DNA of 64,000 nucleotides, taken from positions 124,001-188,000 of the forward strand of contig CAWFGG010000010.1 of NCBI GenBank assembly GCA_963815325.1, in the 5' to 3' direction. Of the stretch, positions 9,166 through 17,058 are shown piece after piece; within the stretch, counting starts at the first letter, position 1; each line of letters opens with the position of its first letter. This stretch comes from JABDII01 sp963815325 (GTDB lineage Bacteria; Gemmatimonadota; Gemmatimonadetes; Gemmatimonadales; GWC2-71-9). A model generated the notes under the pieces. That model made no database searches. It had not been told where the DNA came from and saw only the letters and a program-made list of their open reading frames with translations. The position numbers and the translations under genes were made by a program.

Positions 9166-9585
9166 GTTCTCGTCCACCGGCGGCGCCTGACTCAGTGGGC
9201 CCAGGCCCATGCCGAGATGCTTGCCTTCGGAGTAGATCCAGCGGACCAGGAACGGCTCGTCCATCCCGCTGAACTTGGCCGTCCGCCAGTACTGCGTCTG
9301 TCCGTTCCGCTTCTTCCAGGTCTCCTCGATCACTTCTGTTTCGAACCCGGCACGCTCGGCCACCATCAGAGAAATCTCGGCGTACCTGGCGCGCCGTTCC
9401 GCGGGGTCGTCATCGCCGCCGTAGTAGGCGACGAGACTATCCACGTCGCCGGCGTAGAACCACGTGGTCCATTGCCGGGCCAGCGCCAGCGAGTCGGGTG
9501 CTGTGTCCGCCTGAGCCGCCGCGGAGGTGGGGATGGCCGCCAGACAGAACGCGACCGCGGCCAGGATGAGCGACCTCATATTCAT
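9163..9585 (-). CDS. Secreted NTF2/SnoaL-like hypothetical protein (140 aa)
   Basis: The start is the ATG at 9585 (MNMRSLILAAVAFCLAA), with GAGGA six bases upstream; the longer open frame to 9792 lacks any signal. A signal peptide ends near TSAAAQA. The mature part begins DSLALARQWTTWFYAGDVDSLVAYYG, the helix pattern seen in NTF2-like / DUF3887-type periplasmic domains, and ends with beta-type sequence (FLVRWIYSEGKHLGMGLG). Function is unknown. It is divergent from the aldo/keto reductase at 9771. Confidence 0.65.
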   Translation of the reverse strand: MNMRSLILAAVAFCLAAIPTSAAAQADTAPDSLALARQWTTWFYAGDVDSLVAYYGGDDDPAERRARYAEISLMVAERAGFETEVIEETWKKRNGQTQYWRTAKFSGMDEPFLVRWIYSEGKHLGMGLGPLSQAPPVDEN

Positions 9586-9770
9586 TCGAGTCCTCGGGAT
9601 AGGGGATGCAGTGGGCCTACGCCAGGTTGGCCGTATTAGTTTCAAGCTGTAACGGGAATGACCTTGCCACGGCCGGAGGAGCGGGTCAACGTTCTCCCTG
9701 GCGTGATGCGGGCGTCGTGCCGCGTCCCGTCCACCGTCGAACTCACCCGGCGCTACCACCACGAGGCTCA

Positions 9771-10667
9771 ATGAAAACTCAACGGATTCCACTGGCGCTC
9801 CGCTCCCTGGGGCCTGACGCTCCCGATGTCACATCGGTGGCATTCGGCGGCATGCCCCTCTCGACCGAGGGCCGCCCGGAGGAGCCTACCTCCCTGTCCG
9901 TGATTCGGGCCGTGCTCGATGCGGGGGTGACCCTGATCGACACCGCCGATGTGTACTGCACCAGCCACAAGGACATCGGACACAACGAGCGGCTCATCGC
10001 GAAGGCCCTCGCCTCGTGGCGGGGTCCGGCTGAGTCGGTGATCGTCGCAACCAAGGGCGGCCTCACCAGGCCCGGGGGCCGCTGGGAGCGAAACGGCCGG
10101 CCCAAGCACCTGCGCCGGGCATGCGACCAGTCACTCCAGGCCCTGGGCGTCGAGCGGATCGATCTCTATCAGTTGCATGCCCCGGATCCCGATGTGCCGT
10201 TCGCGGAAAGCGTCGAGGCCATCGCCGAGCTCCGGCGGGAAGGGAAGATCCGGTGGGTGGGCCTCTCCAACGTGTCGGTGGCCGAGATCGAACAGGCGCG
10301 GGGCATCGTGCCGATCCAGACGGTTCAGAACCGGCTGAATCCGTTCTTTCGCGAGGCGTTGCGCGATGGGGTGGTGGAGTACTGCGGGAAGAACGGCATC
10401 GGGTTCCTGGCCTACAGCCCGGTCGGCGGCGGGCGCCTCAACAAGAAGCTGCCGAGCCATCCCGTGCTGACGCCCATCGCGGCGCGCCACGGTGTGTCCG
10501 CCCACGTGGTGACGCTGGCGTGGGTGCTGGCTCAGGGCAGTTCGGTGATCGTGATTCCAGCAGGCCGTACGGCGGAGCATGCGCTCGACAGCCTGGCCGC
10601 CTCGACGCTCGAGCTCGACCCGGACGACCTCGCCGCGATCGACCGGGCGGAGTTCTCAATCGCCTGA
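9771..10667 (+). CDS. Aldo/keto reductase
   Basis: A complete 298-residue AKR-superfamily NADPH-dependent oxidoreductase. Catalytic residues are visible: Asp and Tyr in LIDTADVYCTSHKDIGHNE, Lys in VIVATKGGL and His in LYQLHAPDP. Barrel features IRWVGLSNVS and FLAYSPVGGG are standard. The C-terminal SSVIVIPAGRTAEHALDSL holds the cofactor phosphate site. The ATG at 9771 was chosen because family similarity begins there; upstream sequence in frame is low-complexity. It ends 12 bases inside the convergent ada gene. It is distinct from the AKR at 5825. Confidence 0.88.
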   Translation: MKTQRIPLALRSLGPDAPDVTSVAFGGMPLSTEGRPEEPTSLSVIRAVLDAGVTLIDTADVYCTSHKDIGHNERLIAKALASWRGPAESVIVATKGGLTRPGGRWERNGRPKHLRRACDQSLQALGVERIDLYQLHAPDPDVPFAESVEAIAELRREGKIRWVGLSNVSVAEIEQARGIVPIQTVQNRLNPFFREALRDGVVEYCGKNGIGFLAYSPVGGGRLNKKLPSHPVLTPIAARHGVSAHVVTLAWVLAQGSSVIVIPAGRTAEHALDSLAASTLELDPDDLAAIDRAEFSIA

Positions 10668-11732
10668 GCCGTTCGATTCCCGCTTCTGGCGTACGCTGAG
10701 CTCGTGCTCGAGCAGAAACCGCTTACGCCAGAGACCCCCGCCGTAGCCGTGCAGCTTCCCCTGGCTGTTGATCACCCGGTGGCAGGGTATGACGACGGCC
10801 AGCCGGTTGTCGCCGTTGGCCTTGCCGACGGCACGCTGAGCTCCCGGACGCCCGATGTCCGCCGCAACCGCTGCGTAGGTCGTGGTCTCGCCAAAGGGAA
10901 TGGCGAGGAGACGCTCCCACACCGCTTGCTGGAACGGTGTCCCCGCAATCGCGATGGGCACGGTGAACCGTGTTCGCCGACCGGCGAAGTACTCGTCCAA
11001 TTCCTGACGGAGCCGCTCGAGCGGGTCGTTGGTTCCGGGAACGACCGGCAGGTCGAACCAACGCGTGAGCGTCGCCGCCTGGGTCTTGAGCGCGGGCCGA
11101 TCGCCGAATTCCAGCATGCAGACGGCTTCCGGCGTTGCCGCCGCGATGAATGGACCAATGGGCGTCGTGACTAGGGAGGCGGAGATATGGCGTGCGCCCC
11201 GGGCCCGGCCCGGCGGCTGGCCGAACAGCTGACGGAACGCTTCACGGAACCCGCTGTTGGATTCGAACCCCGAGTTGAACGCGACATGCATGAGATCGCC
11301 GCCCTGGTTGATGGAGTCGAGCGCCATGCCCAGCCGGCGCGAACGTTGATACGCGTGGAACGTCATGCCAAAATGGTGGCGGAAGTAACGGCGCGTCTTG
11401 ACCGGATCGATGCCCATCGCCCGCAGATTGCGGTCGGTGATCCGCTCGGCCGGGGTCCGTTCGAGCCGCTCGAGCAGCCCGGTGACCCAGGCTGGATGAT
11501 CACCCGACGGCTCCGTTGGCCGGCAGCGTTTGCACGGGCGATACCCTGCGGCCTGAGCGTCCTCTGCATGTCGGAAGTACTCCACATTGGTTCGGAGCGG
11601 GGTGCGCGCAGGGCAGGTGGGCCGGCAGAAGATGCCGGTCGTTCGCACGGCAACCACGAACAACCCCTCAAAGGAGCCATCCCGCTCGGCCACCGCGCGG
11701 TATAAGGTCTGGGGCGAGGGAAGCGCTGTCAT
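10656..11732 (-). CDS. ada: Bifunctional Ada: methylphosphotriester/O6-methylguanine methyltransferase and regulator
   Basis: A full-length (358 aa) DNA alkylation repair protein. The N-terminal zinc domain carries FCRPTCPAR and CKRC, the four zinc cysteines that include the phosphotriester acceptor. An AraC-type helix-turn-helix follows (GIDPVKTRRYFRHHFGMTFHAYQRSRR). The C-terminal O6-methylguanine methyltransferase domain has the acceptor motif VVIPCHRV and the Arg-finger helix GAQRAVGKAN. It repairs alkylated DNA and, when methylated, normally activates its own gene. The 3' end overlaps the convergent AKR by 12 bases. A TAGTTT box ends six bases before the ATG, suggesting a leaderless message. 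Confidence 0.93.
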   Translation of the reverse strand: MTALPSPQTLYRAVAERDGSFEGLFVVAVRTTGIFCRPTCPARTPLRTNVEYFRHAEDAQAAGYRPCKRCRPTEPSGDHPAWVTGLLERLERTPAERITDRNLRAMGIDPVKTRRYFRHHFGMTFHAYQRSRRLGMALDSINQGGDLMHVAFNSGFESNSGFREAFRQLFGQPPGRARGARHISASLVTTPIGPFIAAATPEAVCMLEFGDRPALKTQAATLTRWFDLPVVPGTNDPLERLRQELDEYFAGRRTRFTVPIAIAGTPFQQAVWERLLAIPFGETTTYAAVAADIGRPGAQRAVGKANGDNRLAVVIPCHRVINSQGKLHGYGGGLWRKRFLLEHELSVRQKRESNGSGD

Positions 11733-11738
11733 GGCGTC

Positions 11739-11744
11739 AAACTA
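11739..11744 (-). promoter_or_regulatory. -10-like TAGTTT box, leaderless candidate for ada
   Basis: On the minus strand TAGTTT is followed by six bases and the ada ATG. There is no ribosome-binding site. It fits the TANNNT core of a -10 element; no clear -35 is seen. Confidence 0.35.
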
Positions 11745-11803
11745 GAGTCCCGGCCCGGCTCGCGCTACCGAAAACCGGACACCGATATTTCTCGTGGCCG
11801 GGG

Positions 11804-11809
11804 TATATT
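11804..11809 (+). promoter_or_regulatory. -10 box TATATT, leaderless candidate for ispG
   Basis: TATATT ends seven bases before the ispG ATG at 11817, and no ribosome-binding site intervenes. A transcript start at or beside the ATG is the simplest reading. A G run precedes the box, and no good -35 is found. Confidence 0.5.
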
Positions 11810-11816
11810 TCCCGCC

Positions 11817-13085
11817 ATGCCTGCCATCACACGGCGTCAGACCGTGACCACCAGGGTCGGGGACGTGCCCATCGGGTCCGACCACCCGGTGGTGGTCCAG
11901 TCGATGACCAACACCGATACCGCCGACGTGGCGGCCACCGCCGGCCAGGTGGCGGCCTTGGCCGAAGCCGGCAGTGAGCTGGTGCGCGTAACGGTGAACA
12001 CCGATGCGGCCGCCCAGGCGGTGCCGGCAATCGTCGGCACACTGGCCCAGCAGGGGGTTTCGGTTCCCATCATCGGCGACTTCCACTACAACGGGCATCT
12101 CCTTCTGGCCAAGTATCCGGACTGCGCCCGGGCGCTCGCGAAGTACCGGATCAATCCGGGCAATGTCGGGGGCAAACGCCGTGATGAGAATTTCCGGACC
12201 ATCATCGAGGTGGCGCTCGCCAATGACAAGCCGATCCGAATTGGAGTGAACTGGGGATCGCTCAACCAGGAGCTCCTGACTGAGCTCATGGACGAGAACG
12301 CCCGGCGGCCGGAGCCGCGCGACGCCCGGGCCGTCACCATGGATGCGATGAGCTTGAGCGCGCTCCGGTCGGCCGAGTTCGCCGAGGCGCTCGGCCTGCC
12401 ACACGATCGGATCATCTTGAGCGCCAAGGTATCCGGCGTCCAGGACCTCATCAGCGTCTACCGCATCCTGGCGGGGCAATGCGACTATCCGCTCCATCTC
12501 GGCTTGACCGAGGCAGGGCTGGGCGCCAAGGGTGTCGTGGCCAGCACGGCCGCGCTGGCGGTGCTGCTCCAAGAGGGCATCGGCGATACGATCCGGATCT
12601 CGCTCACTCCCGCGCCGGGTGGCGATCGGACCGAAGAAGTGCGAGTGGGCCAGCAGATCCTGCAGTCATTGGGGCTCAGAAGCTTCACGCCACAGGTCAC
12701 GGCCTGTCCGGGGTGCGGCCGAACGACCAGCACGTTCTTCCAGAAGATGGCCCAGGACATTCAGGAATATCTGCGCCGCAAGATGCCGGTGTGGCGGAGC
12801 GAGCGACCGGGCGTCGAAGCGATGACGGTTGCCGTGATGGGATGCGTGGTGAATGGCCCCGGAGAATCGAAGCATGCCGATATCGGCATTTCGCTTCCGG
12901 GAACCTTCGAGGACCCCAAGGCGCCGGTTTACGTGGACGGCGCGCTCACGGTCACGCTCAAGGGAGACAATATCGTTCCCGAGTTTCTGGCGATCCTCGA
13001 TGACTACGTGGCGACTCGGTACGCTTCCGCCGCCGAGCCGGCTTCTGTGGCCCGGCCGCGCGAGCGGGCCGACGCCCGCGGGTAA
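11817..13085 (+). CDS. ispG: 4-hydroxy-3-methylbut-2-en-1-yl diphosphate synthase
   Basis: IspG (GcpE) of the MEP isoprenoid pathway converts methylerythritol cyclodiphosphate to HMBPP with a 4Fe-4S cluster. The barrel start VQSMTNTDTADVAATAGQVAAL and RINPGNVGG are characteristic. Cluster ligands are Cys297 and Cys300 in CPGCGRT and Cys343 in GCVVNGPGE, whose Glu350 is the fourth ligand. It is a single-insert-free bacterial form of 422 residues with a short alanine/arginine-rich C-terminal extension. It sits upstream of a thioredoxin-like and a secreted gene, divergent from ada. Confidence 0.95.
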   Translation: MPAITRRQTVTTRVGDVPIGSDHPVVVQSMTNTDTADVAATAGQVAALAEAGSELVRVTVNTDAAAQAVPAIVGTLAQQGVSVPIIGDFHYNGHLLLAKYPDCARALAKYRINPGNVGGKRRDENFRTIIEVALANDKPIRIGVNWGSLNQELLTELMDENARRPEPRDARAVTMDAMSLSALRSAEFAEALGLPHDRIILSAKVSGVQDLISVYRILAGQCDYPLHLGLTEAGLGAKGVVASTAALAVLLQEGIGDTIRISLTPAPGGDRTEEVRVGQQILQSLGLRSFTPQVTACPGCGRTTSTFFQKMAQDIQEYLRRKMPVWRSERPGVEAMTVAVMGCVVNGPGESKHADIGISLPGTFEDPKAPVYVDGALTVTLKGDNIVPEFLAILDDYVATRYASAAEPASVARPRERADARG

Positions 13086-13101
13086 CTTGGTCCCGGTACT
13101 C

Positions 13102-13617
13102 ATGACGGGCTTCTCTCGGAATCGACTCCTTATCCTGGTGGCCGCGGCACTTCCCCTCGCCGGCGTGGCCCGCGCGCAAGACATGACCGAGGCCGAGGCC
13201 GGCATGCCGGCACCCGTCGTGAGCATCAACGATCTCGATGGCCGCCCGGTCGACCTGGGCGATTATGTGGCTCATGAGCCGGTGTTTCTCCTGTTCTGGG
13301 CCACCTGGTGCGAGCAGTGCCAGGCGCTGCTGCCGAAGGTGCGGGACGCGGCACGGGCATATGGCGATCGGATGAAGTTCTTCGGCATCAACGTGACCGT
13401 GGGCGAAACCCCGGAGAGAGTCCGGGAGTACGTGGCCAAGCACGACCCCCCGTATCAGGTTCTGTATGACACGGAAGGCGTGAGCCAGCGGGCCTACGGA
13501 GTCCTGGCGACTGCCTTCGTGGTGATCATCGATCGACGGGGGACCATCGTCTACACCGGATACGGGCCTGGCCAGCGGCTCGACGAGGCGCTGGCCCGGG
13601 CGACTGGGGGCTCATGA
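13102..13617 (+). CDS. Exported TlpA/ResA-like thioredoxin-fold protein
   Basis: The 171-residue protein has a signal peptide (RLLILVAAALPLAGVARAQ) and a thioredoxin fold with active-site motif FWATWCEQCQALLPKV. The CEQC pair is the redox disulphide. The cis-Pro region typical of the fold (LATAFVVIIDRRG) lacks the usual TPT and has TAF instead, which is unusual. Likely role: periplasmic thiol reduction, for example in cytochrome maturation or resisting oxidation. The ATG is 17 bases after ispG. The next gene overlaps its stop. Confidence 0.82.
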   Translation: MTGFSRNRLLILVAAALPLAGVARAQDMTEAEAGMPAPVVSINDLDGRPVDLGDYVAHEPVFLLFWATWCEQCQALLPKVRDAARAYGDRMKFFGINVTVGETPERVREYVAKHDPPYQVLYDTEGVSQRAYGVLATAFVVIIDRRGTIVYTGYGPGQRLDEALARATGGS

Positions 13618-14462
13618 TGCGTTGGCGAGTCGGTGTGGGGGCGGCCGCCCTCGGGCTGATTGGCGTGGTTTCGGGCGTGGCTTTGAGCGCGGGGAATCTG
13701 AGCGCACAAGGAGCCGACGGCCCTTCTGGCCCGGAATGGCGTCTCGAGGGTCTGGAGCTGAGTTTCTGCGTCGACTTCCTCATCGAGCTCGCGCCGGCAG
13801 GCAAACGGCTTCCCAAAGGATTTCGGCCGGTTGCTGCGGCTCGGTTTGCGCAACTCCATCCGGCACTTCGGAGCATGATCGACGCGGAGCCGGTCTACCG
13901 CGACTGGATTCCCTCGGCTCTCTGTACCTATGGCGCCGCGGTCGTCGAAGTGGACGGTCGTCGCTATGGTCAAAGTGGGCCCGGCTCTCGGCAAATGGTT
14001 GGGATGTGGGCCATCGCCGGAACCCCTGAGGAGAACGGGACCGATAGCCTGTGGGTCGTGTCGGAGTTCCTGACGGGCAACGGCCGGATCAAACGAGCGG
14101 CGGAGGGAAGCCTGCTCCGCCTCCGGGAGATCGACGAGGTGGTGGGGGAAGACCCTGAGAGTGGCGAGGACATGCACGGGCTCAAGATTGGTAAGACCAG
14201 GGTCACCTGGGTCGGCCATCTCGGGGGAGACTCGACCAGGGCAGTGGCACCACGGCATGAGGTGTGGTGGCTCAAAGGCAACCGCGGAACGACCTGGCTG
14301 GCCCGGCTCTCCAGAGAGCCGGTTTGGCGCCAGCCGATGGTTGGGGGACTCCGGGTTGAGGGCAAGGACGACCTGGCCAAAGCGCTCAAGTCCTCACCGA
14401 TCAGGATGTTGGGTCCTGCCTTCTGGGGAGGCGGAGCAACACTGGTCTTTGAGCGCCAATAG
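13614..14462 (+). CDS. Secreted hypothetical protein (282 aa)
   Basis: The ATG overlaps the TlpA-like stop (ATGA). It begins with a signal sequence (VGVGAAALGLIGVVSGVALSAG) and a cleavable SAQGA site. The mature region has two cysteines (SFCVDFL and SALCTYG) that could form a disulphide, perhaps a substrate of the upstream thioredoxin-like protein. Beta-rich motifs follow (KTRVTWVGHLGGDS, EVWWLKGNRGTTWLARLS). No family is recognised. The coupling with the TlpA-like gene suggests a joint periplasmic function. Confidence 0.6.
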   Translation: MMRWRVGVGAAALGLIGVVSGVALSAGNLSAQGADGPSGPEWRLEGLELSFCVDFLIELAPAGKRLPKGFRPVAAARFAQLHPALRSMIDAEPVYRDWIPSALCTYGAAVVEVDGRRYGQSGPGSRQMVGMWAIAGTPEENGTDSLWVVSEFLTGNGRIKRAAEGSLLRLREIDEVVGEDPESGEDMHGLKIGKTRVTWVGHLGGDSTRAVAPRHEVWWLKGNRGTTWLARLSREPVWRQPMVGGLRVEGKDDLAKALKSSPIRMLGPAFWGGGATLVFERQ

Positions 14463-14518
14463 CGATGTGGACCCAGCGCCCTGATGGTCCAAGCCAACGC
14501 GACAGTGGCGTCACCGAG

Positions 14519-14750
14519 TTTTCAACATCAGACCGATTCCTCAACGCTTTGTGGAATATGATGTTAGAGAACCCAGTTCGAGTGGAAAACAAGATCGGGC
14601 CCCAGGGCCGATTCCCTAGCGGTTGGGAGCATGTTGTTCCGGTTTTCCAGATCATTCGCTGTGGAGAAAAATGGTTTTCCACATCATGTTGGCGGCCGAT
14701 TCCGAGCCCGGAAATCCGGCCTCCAGCCAAGAGGAAGGAGATGTGGAAAA
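14519..14750. promoter_or_regulatory. Cluster of DnaA-box-like nonamers in the intergenic region before pyk
   Basis: The 333-base gap 14463-14795 holds no credible gene but carries seven copies of TTTTCCACA or single-mismatch variants: exact copies at 14675-14683 (+) and 14742-14750 (-), and variants at 14519, 14550 (-), 14581 (-), 14643 and 14660 (-). TTTTCCACA matches the DnaA-box consensus TTWTNCACA. The two exact copies extend to an 11-base inverted pair (TTTTCCACATC / GATGTGGAAAA). The cluster could be a DnaA-binding region or a promoter operator. No AT-rich unwinding block is obvious. Confidence 0.5.
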
Positions 14751-14795
14751 GTTTAGATCCCGCCTGTCCTCTAGGTAGCTCAGTTCACTTCCTTC

Positions 14796-16274
14796 ATGCG
14801 TGAGGATGGCTCATTGCCCCACCGTACCAATGTTCGGCGCACCAAGATCGTCGCCACCCTGGGTCCGGCAACCTCCACGCCGGAGGCCATCACCCAGTTG
14901 TTGGAGCGTGGCGCCGACGTCTTTCGGGTCAACGCCTCCCACGGCACCCCGGAATCCCGCCAGCGGCTCATAGACGACGCCCAGCGGATCATCGCCGGCC
15001 GAAAGGATGCCGGGGCAATCCTGGTGGACCTTCACGGGCCCAGGATCCGGGTCGGGAGCCTGGCCGAGCCGATCCAGCTCGTGGCCGGCAGCACGGTGGT
15101 GTTCGGGTTCGAGGGCGAGGTGGCCCAGGGTGAGATACCCACCACCTACCGCGAGCTGGCCCAGGACGTCCGGCCGGGGACCCGCATCCTCCTGAACGAC
15201 GGCCTCTTGGCGCTGGACGTGACGCGCATCGTCGGCGACCGGGTAGAGGCGACGGTACGCCATGGCGGGGAGTTGACCTCGCACAAAGGCATGAACCTGC
15301 CGGGCACGGAGGTGAGCGCCCCTGCCGTCACCGAGTCGGATCGGGAGGAGATTGCTCGGGCAGTGGCCGCCGGGGTGGACTACATCGGGATCTCCTTCGT
15401 CCGGCGCCCAAACGAGGTGGAAGAGATTCGCCGGGTGGTGCCAACGACCATGAAGCTGGTGGCCAAGATCGAGAAGGACACCGCCCTCGATCACATTTAC
15501 GAAATCGTGGAGGTGTCCGATGTGGTGATGGTGGCCCGCGGGGATCTCGGTGTCGAGCTAGCCTACGAAGAGGTCCCCATGGTGCAGAAGCGCCTGATCC
15601 GCGCCGCCAACCTCCAAGGCAAGCCGGTGATCACCGCGACCCAGATGCTGGAATCGATGGTGCACGCCCCGCGCCCCACGAGGGCTGAGGCCTCGGACGT
15701 GGCCAATGCCATCCTCGATGGCACCGACGCCGTCATGCTCTCCGCCGAAACCGCCATCGGCGAGTATCCGGCGCTGGCCGTCGAGGCCATGGATCGGATC
15801 GCCCGGGAGGTCGAGAGCAACCGGCAGGGTCGAAGTCCTGCCTTCGACCTGGCGATCGGCCGCCGGGGCAGTGGCGACGACCGGGGGCAGCTTCCCCTTG
15901 TCGGAGCCCGGACTTCTCCTGAAGACGCCATCGCGGTCGCCGTGGTGGCCGCCGCGGAGTTGCTCGGTGTGCCGTTGATCGTGTGCTTCACGAGCAGCGG
16001 CTTCACCGCCCGGACGGTGGCCCAGTACCGGCCCAAGGTGCCGATCGTCGCGGTGACACCCGAGCCCACGACCTACCGCCAACTCGCCATGGTCTGGGGA
16101 GTGGTGCCGATCCTGGTCGATCACTATCCGACCTACGAAACCATTCTCCCGGTGGCGCGCGAGCGTATTCTCGCGCGCGGCCTCGCCCGCGACGGCGATC
16201 AGGTGGTGGTGACGGCCGGCGTGCCGTTCGACGTGCCGGGCACCACCAACCTCCTCAAGATCGAGTCGGTGTAA
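14796..16274 (+). CDS. pyk: Pyruvate kinase
   Basis: The enzyme converts phosphoenolpyruvate and ADP to pyruvate and ATP. Motifs are complete: RRTKIVATLGPAT at the N-terminus, FRVNASHG, the substrate/metal-binding KLVAKIEKDTALDH, VMVARGDLGVELAYEEVP and ITATQMLESM. The C-terminal allosteric domain is present (LIVCFTSSGFTARTVAQYRP). At 492 residues it is slightly longer than the usual 470-480. The ATG at 14796 has no ribosome-binding site; a TTG at 14814 preceded by GAGG would also give a normal N-terminus. It heads a carbon-metabolism group with pgi and fba. Confidence 0.95.
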   Translation: MREDGSLPHRTNVRRTKIVATLGPATSTPEAITQLLERGADVFRVNASHGTPESRQRLIDDAQRIIAGRKDAGAILVDLHGPRIRVGSLAEPIQLVAGSTVVFGFEGEVAQGEIPTTYRELAQDVRPGTRILLNDGLLALDVTRIVGDRVEATVRHGGELTSHKGMNLPGTEVSAPAVTESDREEIARAVAAGVDYIGISFVRRPNEVEEIRRVVPTTMKLVAKIEKDTALDHIYEIVEVSDVVMVARGDLGVELAYEEVPMVQKRLIRAANLQGKPVITATQMLESMVHAPRPTRAEASDVANAILDGTDAVMLSAETAIGEYPALAVEAMDRIAREVESNRQGRSPAFDLAIGRRGSGDDRGQLPLVGARTSPEDAIAVAVVAAAELLGVPLIVCFTSSGFTARTVAQYRPKVPIVAVTPEPTTYRQLAMVWGVVPILVDHYPTYETILPVARERILARGLARDGDQVVVTAGVPFDVPGTTNLLKIESV

Positions 16275-16281
16275 GGTGGGC

Positions 16282-17058
16282 ATGAAGCTCACGTTCCTCG
16301 GCACCGGAACGTCCTTCGGCGTGCCACAGATCGGGTGCCGATGCTCGGTCTGCAGCTCCGCCGATCCGCGCGACAAGCGCATGCGGGCCTCGGCGGTGAT
16401 CCAAACGCCGCGGGCCACCATTCTGTTCGATACCCCGCCGGAATTGCGGCTCGAACTCCTCGCCGCCGGACTGAATCATGTCGACGCAGTCTGCTACACC
16501 CATGAGCATGCCGATCACGTGAGCGGGATCGATGATCTTCGGTTATTCACCGTACGCGACCGGAAGCCGATGCCGATCTTCGGACCGGCGGAGACGCTCG
16601 ATCGCCTGCGCCAGGGCTTCCGGTACATCTTCGATGAATCGGTGGAGGCGCACCCGGGCACGAGTAAGCCACAGCTGATCCCGCAGGCGGTCGAGCCGGG
16701 CCAGGCCTTCGAGGTCGCGGGCGAATCGATTCTTCCGCTGGTGTTCGCCCACGGGAACATGCGCGTCTTCGGGTACCGGATCGGCCGCGTGGCCTATGTG
16801 ACCGACGTGAAGACGGTGCCAACCCGTGAGCGGGCCGCGCTGCGGGGCCTCGACGTGTTGGTGTTGAACGCACTGTGGTGGCGCTCGCATCCGACCCACA
16901 TGAGCATCGCCGAAGCCGTCAGCACCGCGCAGGATCTCGGCGCCGCCCACACCTATCTGACACATCTCACCCACGAAACCGGGCATGCCGAGCTCGAAGC
17001 AGCGTTGCCGCCCGGCATCTCACCGGCCTACGACGGACTGACGGTGGAGGTCAGCTGA
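16282..17058 (+). CDS. PhnP-like MBL-fold metallo-hydrolase
   Basis: A 258-residue metallo-beta-lactamase-fold phosphodiesterase-type hydrolase. Metal ligands appear in THEHADHVSGIDDL, HGNMRVFGYRIG and the following TDVKT. The N-terminal GTGTSFGVPQIGCRCSVC with its cysteine cluster is typical of the PhnP/YcbX-type branch (cyclic phosphodiesterase and related). Two in-frame starts are close; the ATG at 16282 has AAGGTGGG upstream and was chosen over the GTG six bases earlier. Its last base is shared with the pgi start, so it is coupled to the sugar-phosphate genes. The substrate is unknown. Confidence 0.85.
   Translation: MKLTFLGTGTSFGVPQIGCRCSVCSSADPRDKRMRASAVIQTPRATILFDTPPELRLELLAAGLNHVDAVCYTHEHADHVSGIDDLRLFTVRDRKPMPIFGPAETLDRLRQGFRYIFDESVEAHPGTSKPQLIPQAVEPGQAFEVAGESILPLVFAHGNMRVFGYRIGRVAYVTDVKTVPTRERAALRGLDVLVLNALWWRSHPTHMSIAEAVSTAQDLGAAHTYLTHLTHETGHAELEAALPPGISPAYDGLTVEVS

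Noticed and set aside
14401..14803. Short frames on both strands in the 14463-14795 gap
   Set aside because: No ribosome-binding sites, no recognisable protein features, and composition follows the DnaA-box-like repeats. The gap is better read as regulatory.
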